Assembly (NCBI GenBank): GCA_014379795.1
Contig: JACMLC010000135.1
Coordinates: 1-5,199 of the forward strand
DNA length: 5,199 nt
Origin: Pyrinomonadaceae bacterium
GTDB lineage: Bacteria > Acidobacteriota > Blastocatellia > Pyrinomonadales > Pyrinomonadaceae
Reading direction: 5' to 3'
Shown piece by piece: positions 1 to 5,199 of this stretch (position 1 is the stretch's first letter; every line of letters starts with the position of its first letter). Below the pieces are notes generated by a model. It was not told where the DNA came from. It saw nothing but the letters and a program-made list of their open reading frames with translations, and did no database searches. The position numbers and the translations under genes were made by a program.

Positions 1-243
1 GCGTAGGAAATCTAGTGACAACTCGCGCTCGGTTCTCAACTCGTGTCTCATACAGACCTCTGGTCTCCTGTTCGTGGAAATGTGCGCTGAGAAGGGGAGC
101 GTCCCCGTCCTCGCTCATCCGCCTCATAAGGGTTGGAAAATGCGCCGCCATAGTAGCAGAGCGGGCGCGGAATTTGTAGAGATAAAAGCCGTCCCGCTGG
201 CTGGACATATATCTTGCCGACGATTTTCCGATTTCCAAAATAA
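1..243. other. Upstream stretch without a supportable gene
   Basis: I see no convincing gene here. One forward frame is open from the window edge (position 2) to a TGA at 245-247, and an overlapping minus-strand frame (48-314) is also open. Neither translation has recognisable motifs, a credible ribosome binding site or low-complexity-free protein character. Two tiny hairpins are visible (AGACC/GGTCT at 54-66 and GGGGA/TCCCC at 94-106), but neither is followed by a T tract. The forward frame could in principle be the tail of a gene that begins outside the window. Confidence 0.4.
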
Positions 244-272
244 TTGACACCGGGGTTTGACGAGGGTATACA
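244..272 (+). promoter_or_regulatory. Sigma-70-type promoter for the membrane-protein gene
   Basis: A perfect -35 hexamer TTGACA (244-249) is followed after exactly 17 bases by TATACA (267-272), which matches the -10 consensus at four of six positions. Transcription would start near 279-280 and give a leader of about 84 bases before the ATG at 364. The stretch before the -35 is locally A/T-rich (around 224-243), which could help polymerase binding. This is a pattern match only. Confidence 0.55.
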
Positions 273-363
273 CTTTCGGTTGATGGCTCTTGTGCTGACA
301 TCAAGCGATGCCAAATGCCGTCAGCCTTAACCTCAACCTTACTCACCAAAGGAGCAATCCCAC

Positions 364-1257
364 ATGGAGAACAAAAAGAATAGCGATGAACAGCTCAATG
401 AGATAGAAACATCTCTGCTTCAATATATCAATGCCACCACCTCGGCAGGTAATCGCGCGCGAACTGTCATTATTGTCATGCTCGTCGCGAGTGTTTATGT
501 ATTTACTCAAGTCAGGAATGCAGACGGCTGGCTGGATAGACGTATTGAAGTACGAGTTAATGCTTTACGCCTATTCAAAAATTTTGATAAAGATAAAGTA
601 GCCTTACCGGGAGAGCCGAAGGACCCTCCCCCGGCGGGAGAGAACCGTGATAGAGCGCAAGCTTTTATTAATCGGGGCTACAGGATAGACAACTATGATG
701 ATTACACGCGACTTCAGACTCAAACCCAATCCTTGATTCGGATGAGAGATGAGCAACTTCGTCTGGTGCGACTGCCTTTCTTTGGGGCTGCATTTGATGC
801 GAATGACATGGGAATATTTGCCGGGATTACCTTCACGGTCGTCCTCTTCTGGTTATTCTTAACTATCCATGTCGAACGCAGCAACCTTCAGACAACTTTT
901 AGAGTAGCAGAAGCTCAGGGGAGCTTGCGTCACTGTTATAATTTATTGGCGATGCAACAGGTCTTAAGCGTACCGCCGACTATGGCTAACAAGCTTTGGC
1001 GTCCTTTCGGCTATATTTCCAAGTTGCTTTATCTGATGCCGCTTGGAGTATACATCTGGCTGTTTCATCACGATTCGGAGACGCAGGATAGCGGATATAT
1101 TCTGGGTTGGGATCATATGACCCATCTTATGCGGACAAGCAAAGTGTGTCTGGTTCTGATTTTCATTTTTACGACCCTCTGTCTTGTAATCAGTTTTCTG
1201 AAAGATAGAGAGTGGACGAAATACACTGAAAAGATTAAGTCCTTACCTCTGACTTAG
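364..1257 (+). CDS. Uncharacterised four-helix membrane protein
   Basis: This is a 297-residue protein that I cannot assign to a named family. Four hydrophobic segments are visible, at about residues 34-50, 150-169, 218-234 and 260-279. The basic residues before the first helix (R31, R33) and the charged C-terminal tail suggest that both ends are cytoplasmic. The polar segment 51-149, with a proline-rich patch (87-90), would then lie outside the membrane, and 170-217 would form a cytoplasmic loop. A conserved-looking block, PFFGAAFDANDMGIFAG (138-154), leads into helix 2 and is followed by the charged HVERSNLQ. From memory, similar blocks occur in other unannotated bacterial membrane proteins, but I have not verified this. 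The start is well supported by AAAGGAG at 348-354, nine bases before the ATG. The gene has its own promoter and terminator and is clearly more AT-rich than its neighbours, which suggests transfer or weak expression. No enzymatic motif is visible. It is very likely a real gene of unknown function. Confidence 0.85.
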   Translation: MENKKNSDEQLNEIETSLLQYINATTSAGNRARTVIIVMLVASVYVFTQVRNADGWLDRRIEVRVNALRLFKNFDKDKVALPGEPKDPPPAGENRDRAQAFINRGYRIDNYDDYTRLQTQTQSLIRMRDEQLRLVRLPFFGAAFDANDMGIFAGITFTVVLFWLFLTIHVERSNLQTTFRVAEAQGSLRHCYNLLAMQQVLSVPPTMANKLWRPFGYISKLLYLMPLGVYIWLFHHDSETQDSGYILGWDHMTHLMRTSKVCLVLIFIFTTLCLVISFLKDREWTKYTEKIKSLPLT

Positions 1258-1274
1258 CCACCGCCGGACATCAC

Positions 1275-1323
1275 TTGAAATCGCCTGCCACGTCACAGCA
1301 GACCGGCGGGCGATTTCAATTTT
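1275..1323 (+). terminator. Intrinsic terminator after the membrane-protein gene
   Basis: The arms at 1275-1289 and 1305-1319 form a 15-bp stem, with 14 Watson-Crick pairs and one G-U wobble (T1286 with G1308). They enclose a 15-base loop and are followed directly by TTTT (1320-1323). The hairpin begins 17 bases after the stop codon, where a Rho-independent terminator is expected. The T tract is short, but the stem is long and its loop-proximal half is GC-rich. Confidence 0.8.
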
Positions 1324-1468
1324 ACAGATTTATCTGTCCGGCGTCCCTCTCATTAGATTCTCACGTTGATGCTCTAGCGCGTCCTAATGAATCAGAGCTA
1401 AAATAATTTTGTTATCCTGAACCAATATCCGTTAAAGCCTGTACATGATAGTTTCGTAGTAATCGCAA

Positions 1469-3115
1469 ATGAAACGCTGCCCTGCCTGCCAGTATACGTA
1501 TATGGATTCGATGAGTTATTGCCGCTTGGACGGCACGATGCTCGTCGCTGCCTCGTCGTCTTTGACAGAAGAGCAAGAAACGCTCGTCAAATTGCCGGAG
1601 CTTGAGAGCGATGCTATACAGACTCAGGTTTTCGGCGTCGGGCGCGCGTCGGGCAGTGGGGCTACGTCTTCATCGCTGACGATACCACTTCAGCGCAAGC
1701 GGCGCGTTGTGCGGTCAAAGGTCATAGACTCTCTGGCCGTGCTTCCGCTCGCTAATGCAGGCGATGATGCGCAGATGGAGTATCTTTCGGACGGCATCAC
1801 TGAAAGCATCATCAACAGTTTGTCGCAGCTTCCAAAATTGCGCCTCGTTCCGCGCAGCACAGTCTTTCGCTACAAGGGGCGCGAGACAGACCCTTTGGAG
1901 ATAGGCCGCGAGTTGGGCGTGCGCGCAGTCCTCTTGGGGCGCGTGTTTCAGATGGGCGAGCTGCTGATTATCAAGACGGAGCTGATTGATGTCGCGCTGG
2001 AATCTCAAATCTGGGGCGAGGAATATCGCCGCCGCCTGACAGACATCTTTACTCTACAGGAAGAGATTTCGCAGGAGATGAGCCGGAAGCTGCGCTTGCA
2101 GTTGAGCGGCGAAGAAAAGAAGCGGCTCCGCAAACGCTATACGGAGAATGCAGAGGCTTTTCACTTTTATCTGAAGGGACGTTATTACACCAACAAGCGC
2201 ACGACCGAATGGATTAAGAAGGGCATAGAGCAATTCGAGCGCGCGATTGAGCTTGACCCGAACTACGCGCTGGCCTATGCGGGACTCGCGGATGCTTACG
2301 CTTTCTTAGGCTCTTCGACGGGCGAGCGACCGCCGACAGAGTTTTACCCGAAGACAAAGGCCGCCGCGCTCAAGGCTCTGGAGATTGATAACGAGCTGGC
2401 GGAAGCTCACACCTCTCTGGGTTTCTTCTACATGATGTATGAATGGAACTTTGCCGAAGCGCGGAGAGCGTTCAAGCGCGCGATTGAATTGAATCCGAAC
2501 TACGCGAACGCGCATGACGGCTACAGCTTTTATTTCAAGGCGACCGCGCAGCACGAAAAAGCCATACGCGAATGCCTGCGTGCACAAAAAGGCGATCCGC
2601 TCTCGCTCTTTGCGCATGTCAGTACCGGCTGGGCTTATTACTTCGCAGGAAAATTCGAGCAGGCGATTGAGCAGAACCGCAAGGCGCTCGAAATGGATGC
2701 GCGTTTTGTCTTCGCCTACTGGAACATGGGTCTCTCGCTGGCGCAGCTTGGGCGGATTGAAGAAGCCACCAGCGCGTTGCAACACGCGGTCAAATATTCC
2801 GGAGGCGGCCTGACATTTAAAGCGCATCTGGGATACGTCAACGCGATGGCCGGACGCTGGACGGAGGCGCAAGCGGCTCTGACGGAAATGGAAGAACTGT
2901 CAACAGAGAAATACGTTCCGGCTTATTACTTTGCGATTATCTATCTGGGCTTGGACGCGCCGGAGCAGGCGCTTGAATGGCTTGAGAAAGCTTTTGAGGA
3001 ACGCTCTGGCTTTCTCGCCTTCGTCAACGTCGAGCCGATGTTCGATGGCCTGCGCTCGGACGCTCGCTTTACGGACTTTGCGCGGCGCATCACCTCCGCG
3101 TCACAGAATAAATAG
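1469..3115 (+). CDS. Zinc-ribbon / TolB-N (FlgO-like) domain / TPR-repeat protein
   Basis: This 548-residue protein is predicted to be a cytoplasmic scaffold or regulator; its exact role is unknown. Residues 4-22 form a short zinc ribbon (C4, C7, C18, with D21 as a possible fourth ligand), and 26-85 is a polar linker ending in a basic patch (RKRR, 76-79). Residues 87-212 match the TolB amino-terminal/FlgO-like domain (COG5616 type): AVLPL (90-94), YLSDGITE (105-112), VLLGRV (154-159), IWGEEYRR (181-188) and FTLQEEIS (194-201). In relatives this domain often sits between a cyclase, kinase or winged-helix module and TPRs. About seven or eight TPR-like units fill 227-515, with typical AIELDPNYA endings (259-267 and 338-346). 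The C-terminus (508-540, ERSGFLAF then FDGLRSDARF) is a frequent cap on such acidobacterial TPR proteins. No membrane helix, kinase, cyclase or DNA-binding motif is seen. The ATG is fixed by an in-frame TAA at 1460-1462 and by the zinc ribbon starting at once, although no Shine-Dalgarno sequence precedes it. I found no strong promoter in 1324-1468. Confidence 0.9.
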   Translation: MKRCPACQYTYMDSMSYCRLDGTMLVAASSSLTEEQETLVKLPELESDAIQTQVFGVGRASGSGATSSSLTIPLQRKRRVVRSKVIDSLAVLPLANAGDDAQMEYLSDGITESIINSLSQLPKLRLVPRSTVFRYKGRETDPLEIGRELGVRAVLLGRVFQMGELLIIKTELIDVALESQIWGEEYRRRLTDIFTLQEEISQEMSRKLRLQLSGEEKKRLRKRYTENAEAFHFYLKGRYYTNKRTTEWIKKGIEQFERAIELDPNYALAYAGLADAYAFLGSSTGERPPTEFYPKTKAAALKALEIDNELAEAHTSLGFFYMMYEWNFAEARRAFKRAIELNPNYANAHDGYSFYFKATAQHEKAIRECLRAQKGDPLSLFAHVSTGWAYYFAGKFEQAIEQNRKALEMDARFVFAYWNMGLSLAQLGRIEEATSALQHAVKYSGGGLTFKAHLGYVNAMAGRWTEAQAALTEMEELSTEKYVPAYYFAIIYLGLDAPEQALEWLEKAFEERSGFLAFVNVEPMFDGLRSDARFTDFARRITSASQNK

Positions 3116-3127
3116 AGGATTCTCGTG

Positions 3128-3133
3128 TATACT
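3128..3133 (+). promoter_or_regulatory. Possible -10 element upstream of the lipoprotein gene
   Basis: TATACT at 3128-3133 matches the -10 consensus at five of six positions and lies in the gap after the TPR gene. Transcription would start near 3140, about 50 bases before the lipoprotein start. No recognisable -35 hexamer sits at the right distance, so this is weak. The lipoprotein may instead depend on read-through from the TPR gene, since no terminator lies between the two. Confidence 0.25.
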
Positions 3134-3177
3134 TTGCGAAGCCTGAACGATAGATACGGAATTGAAAATTTTTCACT

Positions 3178-3184
3178 GGAGGAG
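3178..3184 (+). promoter_or_regulatory. Strong ribosome binding site that decides a TTG start
   Basis: GGAGGAG (3178-3184) lies six bases before TTG 3191, which is ideal spacing. It favours this start over the in-frame GTG at 3125, which would place 22 extra residues ahead of a complete lipoprotein signal peptide. The GTG has its own weaker AGAGGA (3114-3119) overlapping the TPR stop codon, so the alternative is not impossible. Confidence 0.75.
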
Positions 3185-3190
3185 CGACAC

Positions 3191-3736
3191 TTGAAGACAA
3201 AACGATTCACACAGCTTGCAGTCACCCTTGCCCTCTGCACCTTTGCGCTGGCGGCCTGCACGAGCGGAACGACCAACAACGCGAACAACGCGAACAACGC
3301 GAATAACACCAACGCGAACACGGCGGGCAACAAAAACACGGCCACGACTCCCGGCGCAACCGCAAAGGGAGATTTTTCATCTCCGACCGCGGCCTTTAAG
3401 TCTTTTTACGATGCCGCAAAGGGCAACGACATCGAAACCATGAAGCGTTCGATGTCCAAGCGGTCTATGGACTTTATGCAAAAGGGAGCGGCTAAAGAGA
3501 ACAAGTCGGTTGACGACGCGTTCAAGGAGATGAACAAGGACGCTCCGGCTGCGGCTCCGGAAACGCGCGGCGAAACGATCACCGGCGACAAGGCCACGCT
3601 TGAAGTCAAAGATGAGAAGATGGATAAGTGGGAGAAAATCTCTTTCGCCAAAGAAGACGGCCAGTGGAAGATCGCGATGTTTGACGAGTTGGCCGACGCT
3701 ATGGATAAGCTGGACTCACTGGATAAGTCGAAGTAG
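3191..3736 (+). CDS. Small lipoprotein with Asn-rich linker and NTF2-like domain
   Basis: With a TTG start this is a 181-residue protein. The first 22 residues form a classic type II signal peptide: a basic start (K2, K4, R5), a hydrophobic core (9-20) and a lipobox LAAC ending at C23. It should be lipid-anchored in the cell envelope. Residues 24-53 are a low-complexity Asn/Thr/Ala linker including three ANN units. From about residue 60 (SPTAAFKSFYDAAKGND) a small alpha+beta domain begins. It ends with an ITGDKATLEVKD strand and an ISFAKEDGQWKI strand, a pattern typical of DUF4878/NTF2-like lipoproteins that may bind a ligand or partner. No catalytic residues stand out. The gene follows the TPR gene by 75 bases on the same strand without an intervening terminator, so co-transcription is plausible, and it ends at a strong terminator. 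Family membership is judged by pattern only. Confidence 0.85.
   Translation: MKTKRFTQLAVTLALCTFALAACTSGTTNNANNANNANNTNANTAGNKNTATTPGATAKGDFSSPTAAFKSFYDAAKGNDIETMKRSMSKRSMDFMQKGAAKENKSVDDAFKEMNKDAPAAAPETRGETITGDKATLEVKDEKMDKWEKISFAKEDGQWKIAMFDELADAMDKLDSLDKSK
3281..3307 (+). repeat. Three tandem 9-bp units encoding Ala-Asn-Asn
   Basis: GCGAACAAC occurs at 3281-3289 and 3290-3298, followed by a one-base variant GCGAATAAC at 3299-3307, all in frame within the lipoprotein linker. A partial unit (AACAAC, 3275-3280) precedes them. Because the unit is three codons long, copy-number change would alter linker length without breaking the frame. Confidence 0.85.
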
Positions 3737-3763
3737 TAAGACGCAGGACAGCTTAATGAAGAG

Positions 3764-3807
3764 AAAAGCCAGCCCCCTCCTCTAATCGAAGAGGGGCTGG
3801 CTTTTTT
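3764..3807. terminator. Bidirectional intrinsic terminator between convergent genes
   Basis: The arms 3764-3776 (AAAAGCCAGCCCC) and 3793-3805 pair perfectly over 13 bp around a 16-base loop. On the plus strand six T residues (3802-3807) close the structure. On the minus strand the AAAA at 3764-3767 reads as a four-T tract. It lies 27 bases after the lipoprotein stop and 45 bases beyond the stop of the convergent dehydrogenase gene, so it can serve both. An alternative pairing inside the loop (CCTCT with AGAGG) could shift the apex slightly. Confidence 0.88.
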
Positions 3808-3852
3808 ATCGCATGGCTCTTAGCGCGCGGGCGTAACCATTTAAAACTGATG

Positions 3853-5085
3853 CTAATCAGCAGCGACGGCTTCGCGCGCGTCGCTCGACTTGTAAGGCGG
3901 CAAGGTCTTGCGCGCGGCTTTCTCTTTCTTCAAGCCCAGCGCCCAGTCCGCCTGCATCAAGGTGTGTATGTCGCGCGTGCCTTCGTAGATAATTGCTGCC
4001 TTGCAGTTGCGCAGGTAACGCTCGACCGGATAATCGTTGGCGTAGCCGTTCGCGCCGTGAACCTCTATCGCCATCGAAGCCGCCTTCTCGCTGCGGATGG
4101 TCGCCTGCCACTTTGCTAATGAAGTCTCTTTCGCGTTTGGCTTGCCGTGATTTTTCAAATACCCCGCGCGCAGCCAGAGCAGGTGGCTCATCTGGTAATC
4201 GGATTCCATCTCTGCAATCTTCTGTTTGACGAGCTGGTGATTGGCGATCTTCGTGCCGAACGTCTCGCGCTCAAGCGCATAAGCGACGGAAGCGTCGCGC
4301 GAGGCGCGAATCAGGCCAGTCGCTCCGGCGGCGACGGTGTAGCGTCCCTGCTCAAGCGCGAACATAGCGATTTTAAATCCTTCGCCTTCTTCGCCGACCA
4401 TGTTCGCTTGCGGCACACGCACGTCCTGCAAAGAAAAATATCCCGTGTTGCCCGCGCGGATGCCGAGCTTGCCGTGAATCGTGCCGGAAGAAAATCCATT
4501 CATCGTGCGCTCGACGATAAAGCAGGACATGCCCGTATGGTCGCGATTTTTACGCTTCTCTTCATCCGTCCAGCAGAAGAAGAGAAAGTTGTCCGCGACA
4601 TCCGCGAGGCTGATCCACATTTTCTCGCCGTTCAAAATCCAGTCGTCACCGTCGCGCCGCGCGGTCGAGCGCGAACCGACCACATCAGACCCCGCTCCCG
4701 GCTCTGTCAATCCGTAGGTGGCAATCTTCTCGCCTTTGGCCTGCGGGACAAGATACTTTTGTTTCTGCTCTTCCGTGCCCCAAGTGTGAAGCGTCATCGA
4801 GTTCAAGCCCGTATGCACACTCATGATGACGCGCAGGAAAGTGTCTACGGCCTCCAACTCCTCGCACACGAGGCCGAGCGAGATGTAATCAAAACCCGCG
4901 CCGCCGTATTCTTCTGGGATGCAGACGCCCAGGATATTCAGCTCTCCCATCTTGTCTAAGATGGAGCGATCAAACTGCTGTTTCTCATCCAGCTCTTTGA
5001 TGCGCGGCGCAACTTCGCCGAGCGCAAAATCGCGTACGGTCTGGCGAATCGCCTTGTGGTCTTCGGTCAATTCAAAATCTATCAT
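3853..5085 (-). CDS. Acyl-CoA dehydrogenase, glutaryl-CoA dehydrogenase-like
   Basis: This 410-residue FAD enzyme oxidises an acyl-CoA at the alpha-beta bond and passes electrons to electron-transfer flavoprotein. The family usually has 380-400 residues; the excess is a charged tail (385-410). The N-terminal helical domain spans about 1-120. The signature YGLTEPGAGSD (124-134) and WIS (157-159) mark the FAD-contacting beta domain, and GEEGEGFKIAMFALEQGR (231-248) opens the C-terminal helical domain. ERETFG (272-277, R273) and HQLVKQKIAEM (283-293) are typical cofactor and dimer contacts. EVHGANGYANDYPVERYLR (341-359) is the second signature, with A345 where Gly or Ser is usual. The expected catalytic base is E368 in IYEGT. 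YEGTRDIH and an Arg at residue 85 (LRVIMSV) resemble glutaryl-CoA dehydrogenase, but the substrate cannot be fixed from sequence. AAGAAGGA (5096-5103 on the minus strand) precedes the ATG by 10 bases. No partner genes of the pathway are in the window. Confidence 0.93.
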   Translation of the reverse strand: MIDFELTEDHKAIRQTVRDFALGEVAPRIKELDEKQQFDRSILDKMGELNILGVCIPEEYGGAGFDYISLGLVCEELEAVDTFLRVIMSVHTGLNSMTLHTWGTEEQKQKYLVPQAKGEKIATYGLTEPGAGSDVVGSRSTARRDGDDWILNGEKMWISLADVADNFLFFCWTDEEKRKNRDHTGMSCFIVERTMNGFSSGTIHGKLGIRAGNTGYFSLQDVRVPQANMVGEEGEGFKIAMFALEQGRYTVAAGATGLIRASRDASVAYALERETFGTKIANHQLVKQKIAEMESDYQMSHLLWLRAGYLKNHGKPNAKETSLAKWQATIRSEKAASMAIEVHGANGYANDYPVERYLRNCKAAIIYEGTRDIHTLMQADWALGLKKEKAARKTLPPYKSSDAREAVAAD

Positions 5086-5095
5086 TTAATTCGTG

Positions 5096-5103
5096 TCCTT
5101 CTT
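5096..5103 (-). promoter_or_regulatory. Ribosome binding site of the acyl-CoA dehydrogenase
   Basis: Read on the minus strand, the sequence is AAGAAGGA with AAGGA at 5100-5096, ten bases before the ATG at 5085. It lies between the start codon and the palindrome at 5112-5178, so it stays outside the hairpin and should remain accessible. I see no convincing promoter between the palindrome and this site. Confidence 0.65.
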
Positions 5104-5111
5104 ATTTTAGT

Positions 5112-5178
5112 CAGAACCGCCTGCGGTAGCGGGCGGGTCTCAACGCGCGGGACCCGCCCCCTACCGCAGGTGGTACTG
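5112..5178. repeat. Long imperfect palindrome, probable REP/MITE-like intergenic element
   Basis: The arms 5112-5139 and 5151-5178 are 28 bases each and pair at 25 Watson-Crick positions plus one G-T wobble. The only mismatches are A5115 opposite A5175 and C5130 opposite C5160. The loop is 11 bases (5140-5150) and rich in CG steps. The arms carry CCTGCGGTAG near the outside and GGGCGGGTC next to the loop. There is no T tract, so it is not a canonical terminator. It sits 26 bases upstream of the dehydrogenase start. From memory, similar CCTGCGGTAGCGGG palindromes recur between genes in acidobacterial genomes; this window shows one copy only, so dispersal is inferred. Confidence 0.75.
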
Positions 5179-5199
5179 GCAGAGAATTCGCCCCCGACC

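Noticed and set aside
2..247. Forward frame open from the window edge to a TGA
   Set aside because: About 80 codons open with no recognisable sequence. It could be a gene tail, but nothing supports that; the stop overlaps the -35 hexamer by chance.
48..314. Minus-strand open frame of 88 codons in the left intergenic region
   Set aside because: It has no motif or family resemblance, its start lies beyond the plus-strand promoter at 244-272, and its composition is not protein-like.
294..325. Possible leader hairpin GCTGAC/GTCAGC before the membrane-protein gene
   Set aside because: Only six pairs around a 20-base loop; too weak to call a riboswitch or attenuator.
1371..1398. Small inverted repeat GCTCT/AGAGC in the gap before the TPR gene
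   Set aside because: Five pairs around an 18-base loop, expected by chance.
1409..1437. TTGTTA and TTAAAG with a 17-base spacer as a promoter for the TPR gene
   Set aside because: The spacing is right, but the hexamers match consensus at only about four and three of six positions.
2306..2872. Open frame of 188 codons on the minus strand within the TPR gene
   Set aside because: It lies entirely opposite TPR coding sequence, is rich in Arg and lacks any family resemblance, so it is a shadow frame.
4147..4959. Long open frame (270 codons) on the plus strand, opposite the acyl-CoA dehydrogenase gene
   Set aside because: It is antisense to a well-conserved enzyme with intact motifs; its translation has no recognisable domain and reads like the shadow frame expected from GC-rich codon positions.

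Overview
The window looks like chromosomal DNA from a mesophilic, moderately GC-rich Gram-negative bacterium, most likely an acidobacterium (Blastocatellia/Pyrinomonas-like). This rests on family style rather than any marker gene. The supporting features are a protein that opens with a short CPxC...YCxxDG zinc ribbon and continues into a TolB-N/FlgO-like domain and TPRs, an Asn-rich lipoprotein with a small NTF2-like domain, and a long intergenic palindrome. No rRNA, tRNA, CRISPR array, integrase or transposase is visible.

Layout, left to right. Positions 1-243 hold no gene I can support. A good sigma-70-type promoter (244-272) precedes an AT-rich gene for an uncharacterised four-helix membrane protein (364-1257), which ends in a strong intrinsic terminator (1275-1323). 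This gene is a self-contained transcription unit and differs in base composition from its neighbours. Next comes a 548-residue zinc-ribbon/TolB-N-like/TPR protein (1469-3115). It is followed 75 bases later on the same strand by a small lipoprotein (3191-3736), best started at a TTG with a strong Shine-Dalgarno sequence. A hairpin with A and T tracts on both sides (3764-3807) separates these from a convergent acyl-CoA dehydrogenase of the glutaryl-CoA-dehydrogenase-like type on the minus strand (3853-5085). Just upstream of that gene's ribosome binding site lies a near-perfect 28-bp-arm inverted repeat (5112-5178), probably a member of a dispersed palindromic repeat family.

How the genes work together: there is no evidence of one pathway. 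The TPR protein and the lipoprotein may be co-transcribed and could both belong to the cell-envelope or protein-interaction repertoire, but this is inference from spacing only. The dehydrogenase is catabolic (acyl-CoA oxidation feeding electron-transfer flavoprotein). I see no convincing new defence or mobile system. The items most worth a second look are the palindromic element and the compositionally distinct membrane-protein gene.
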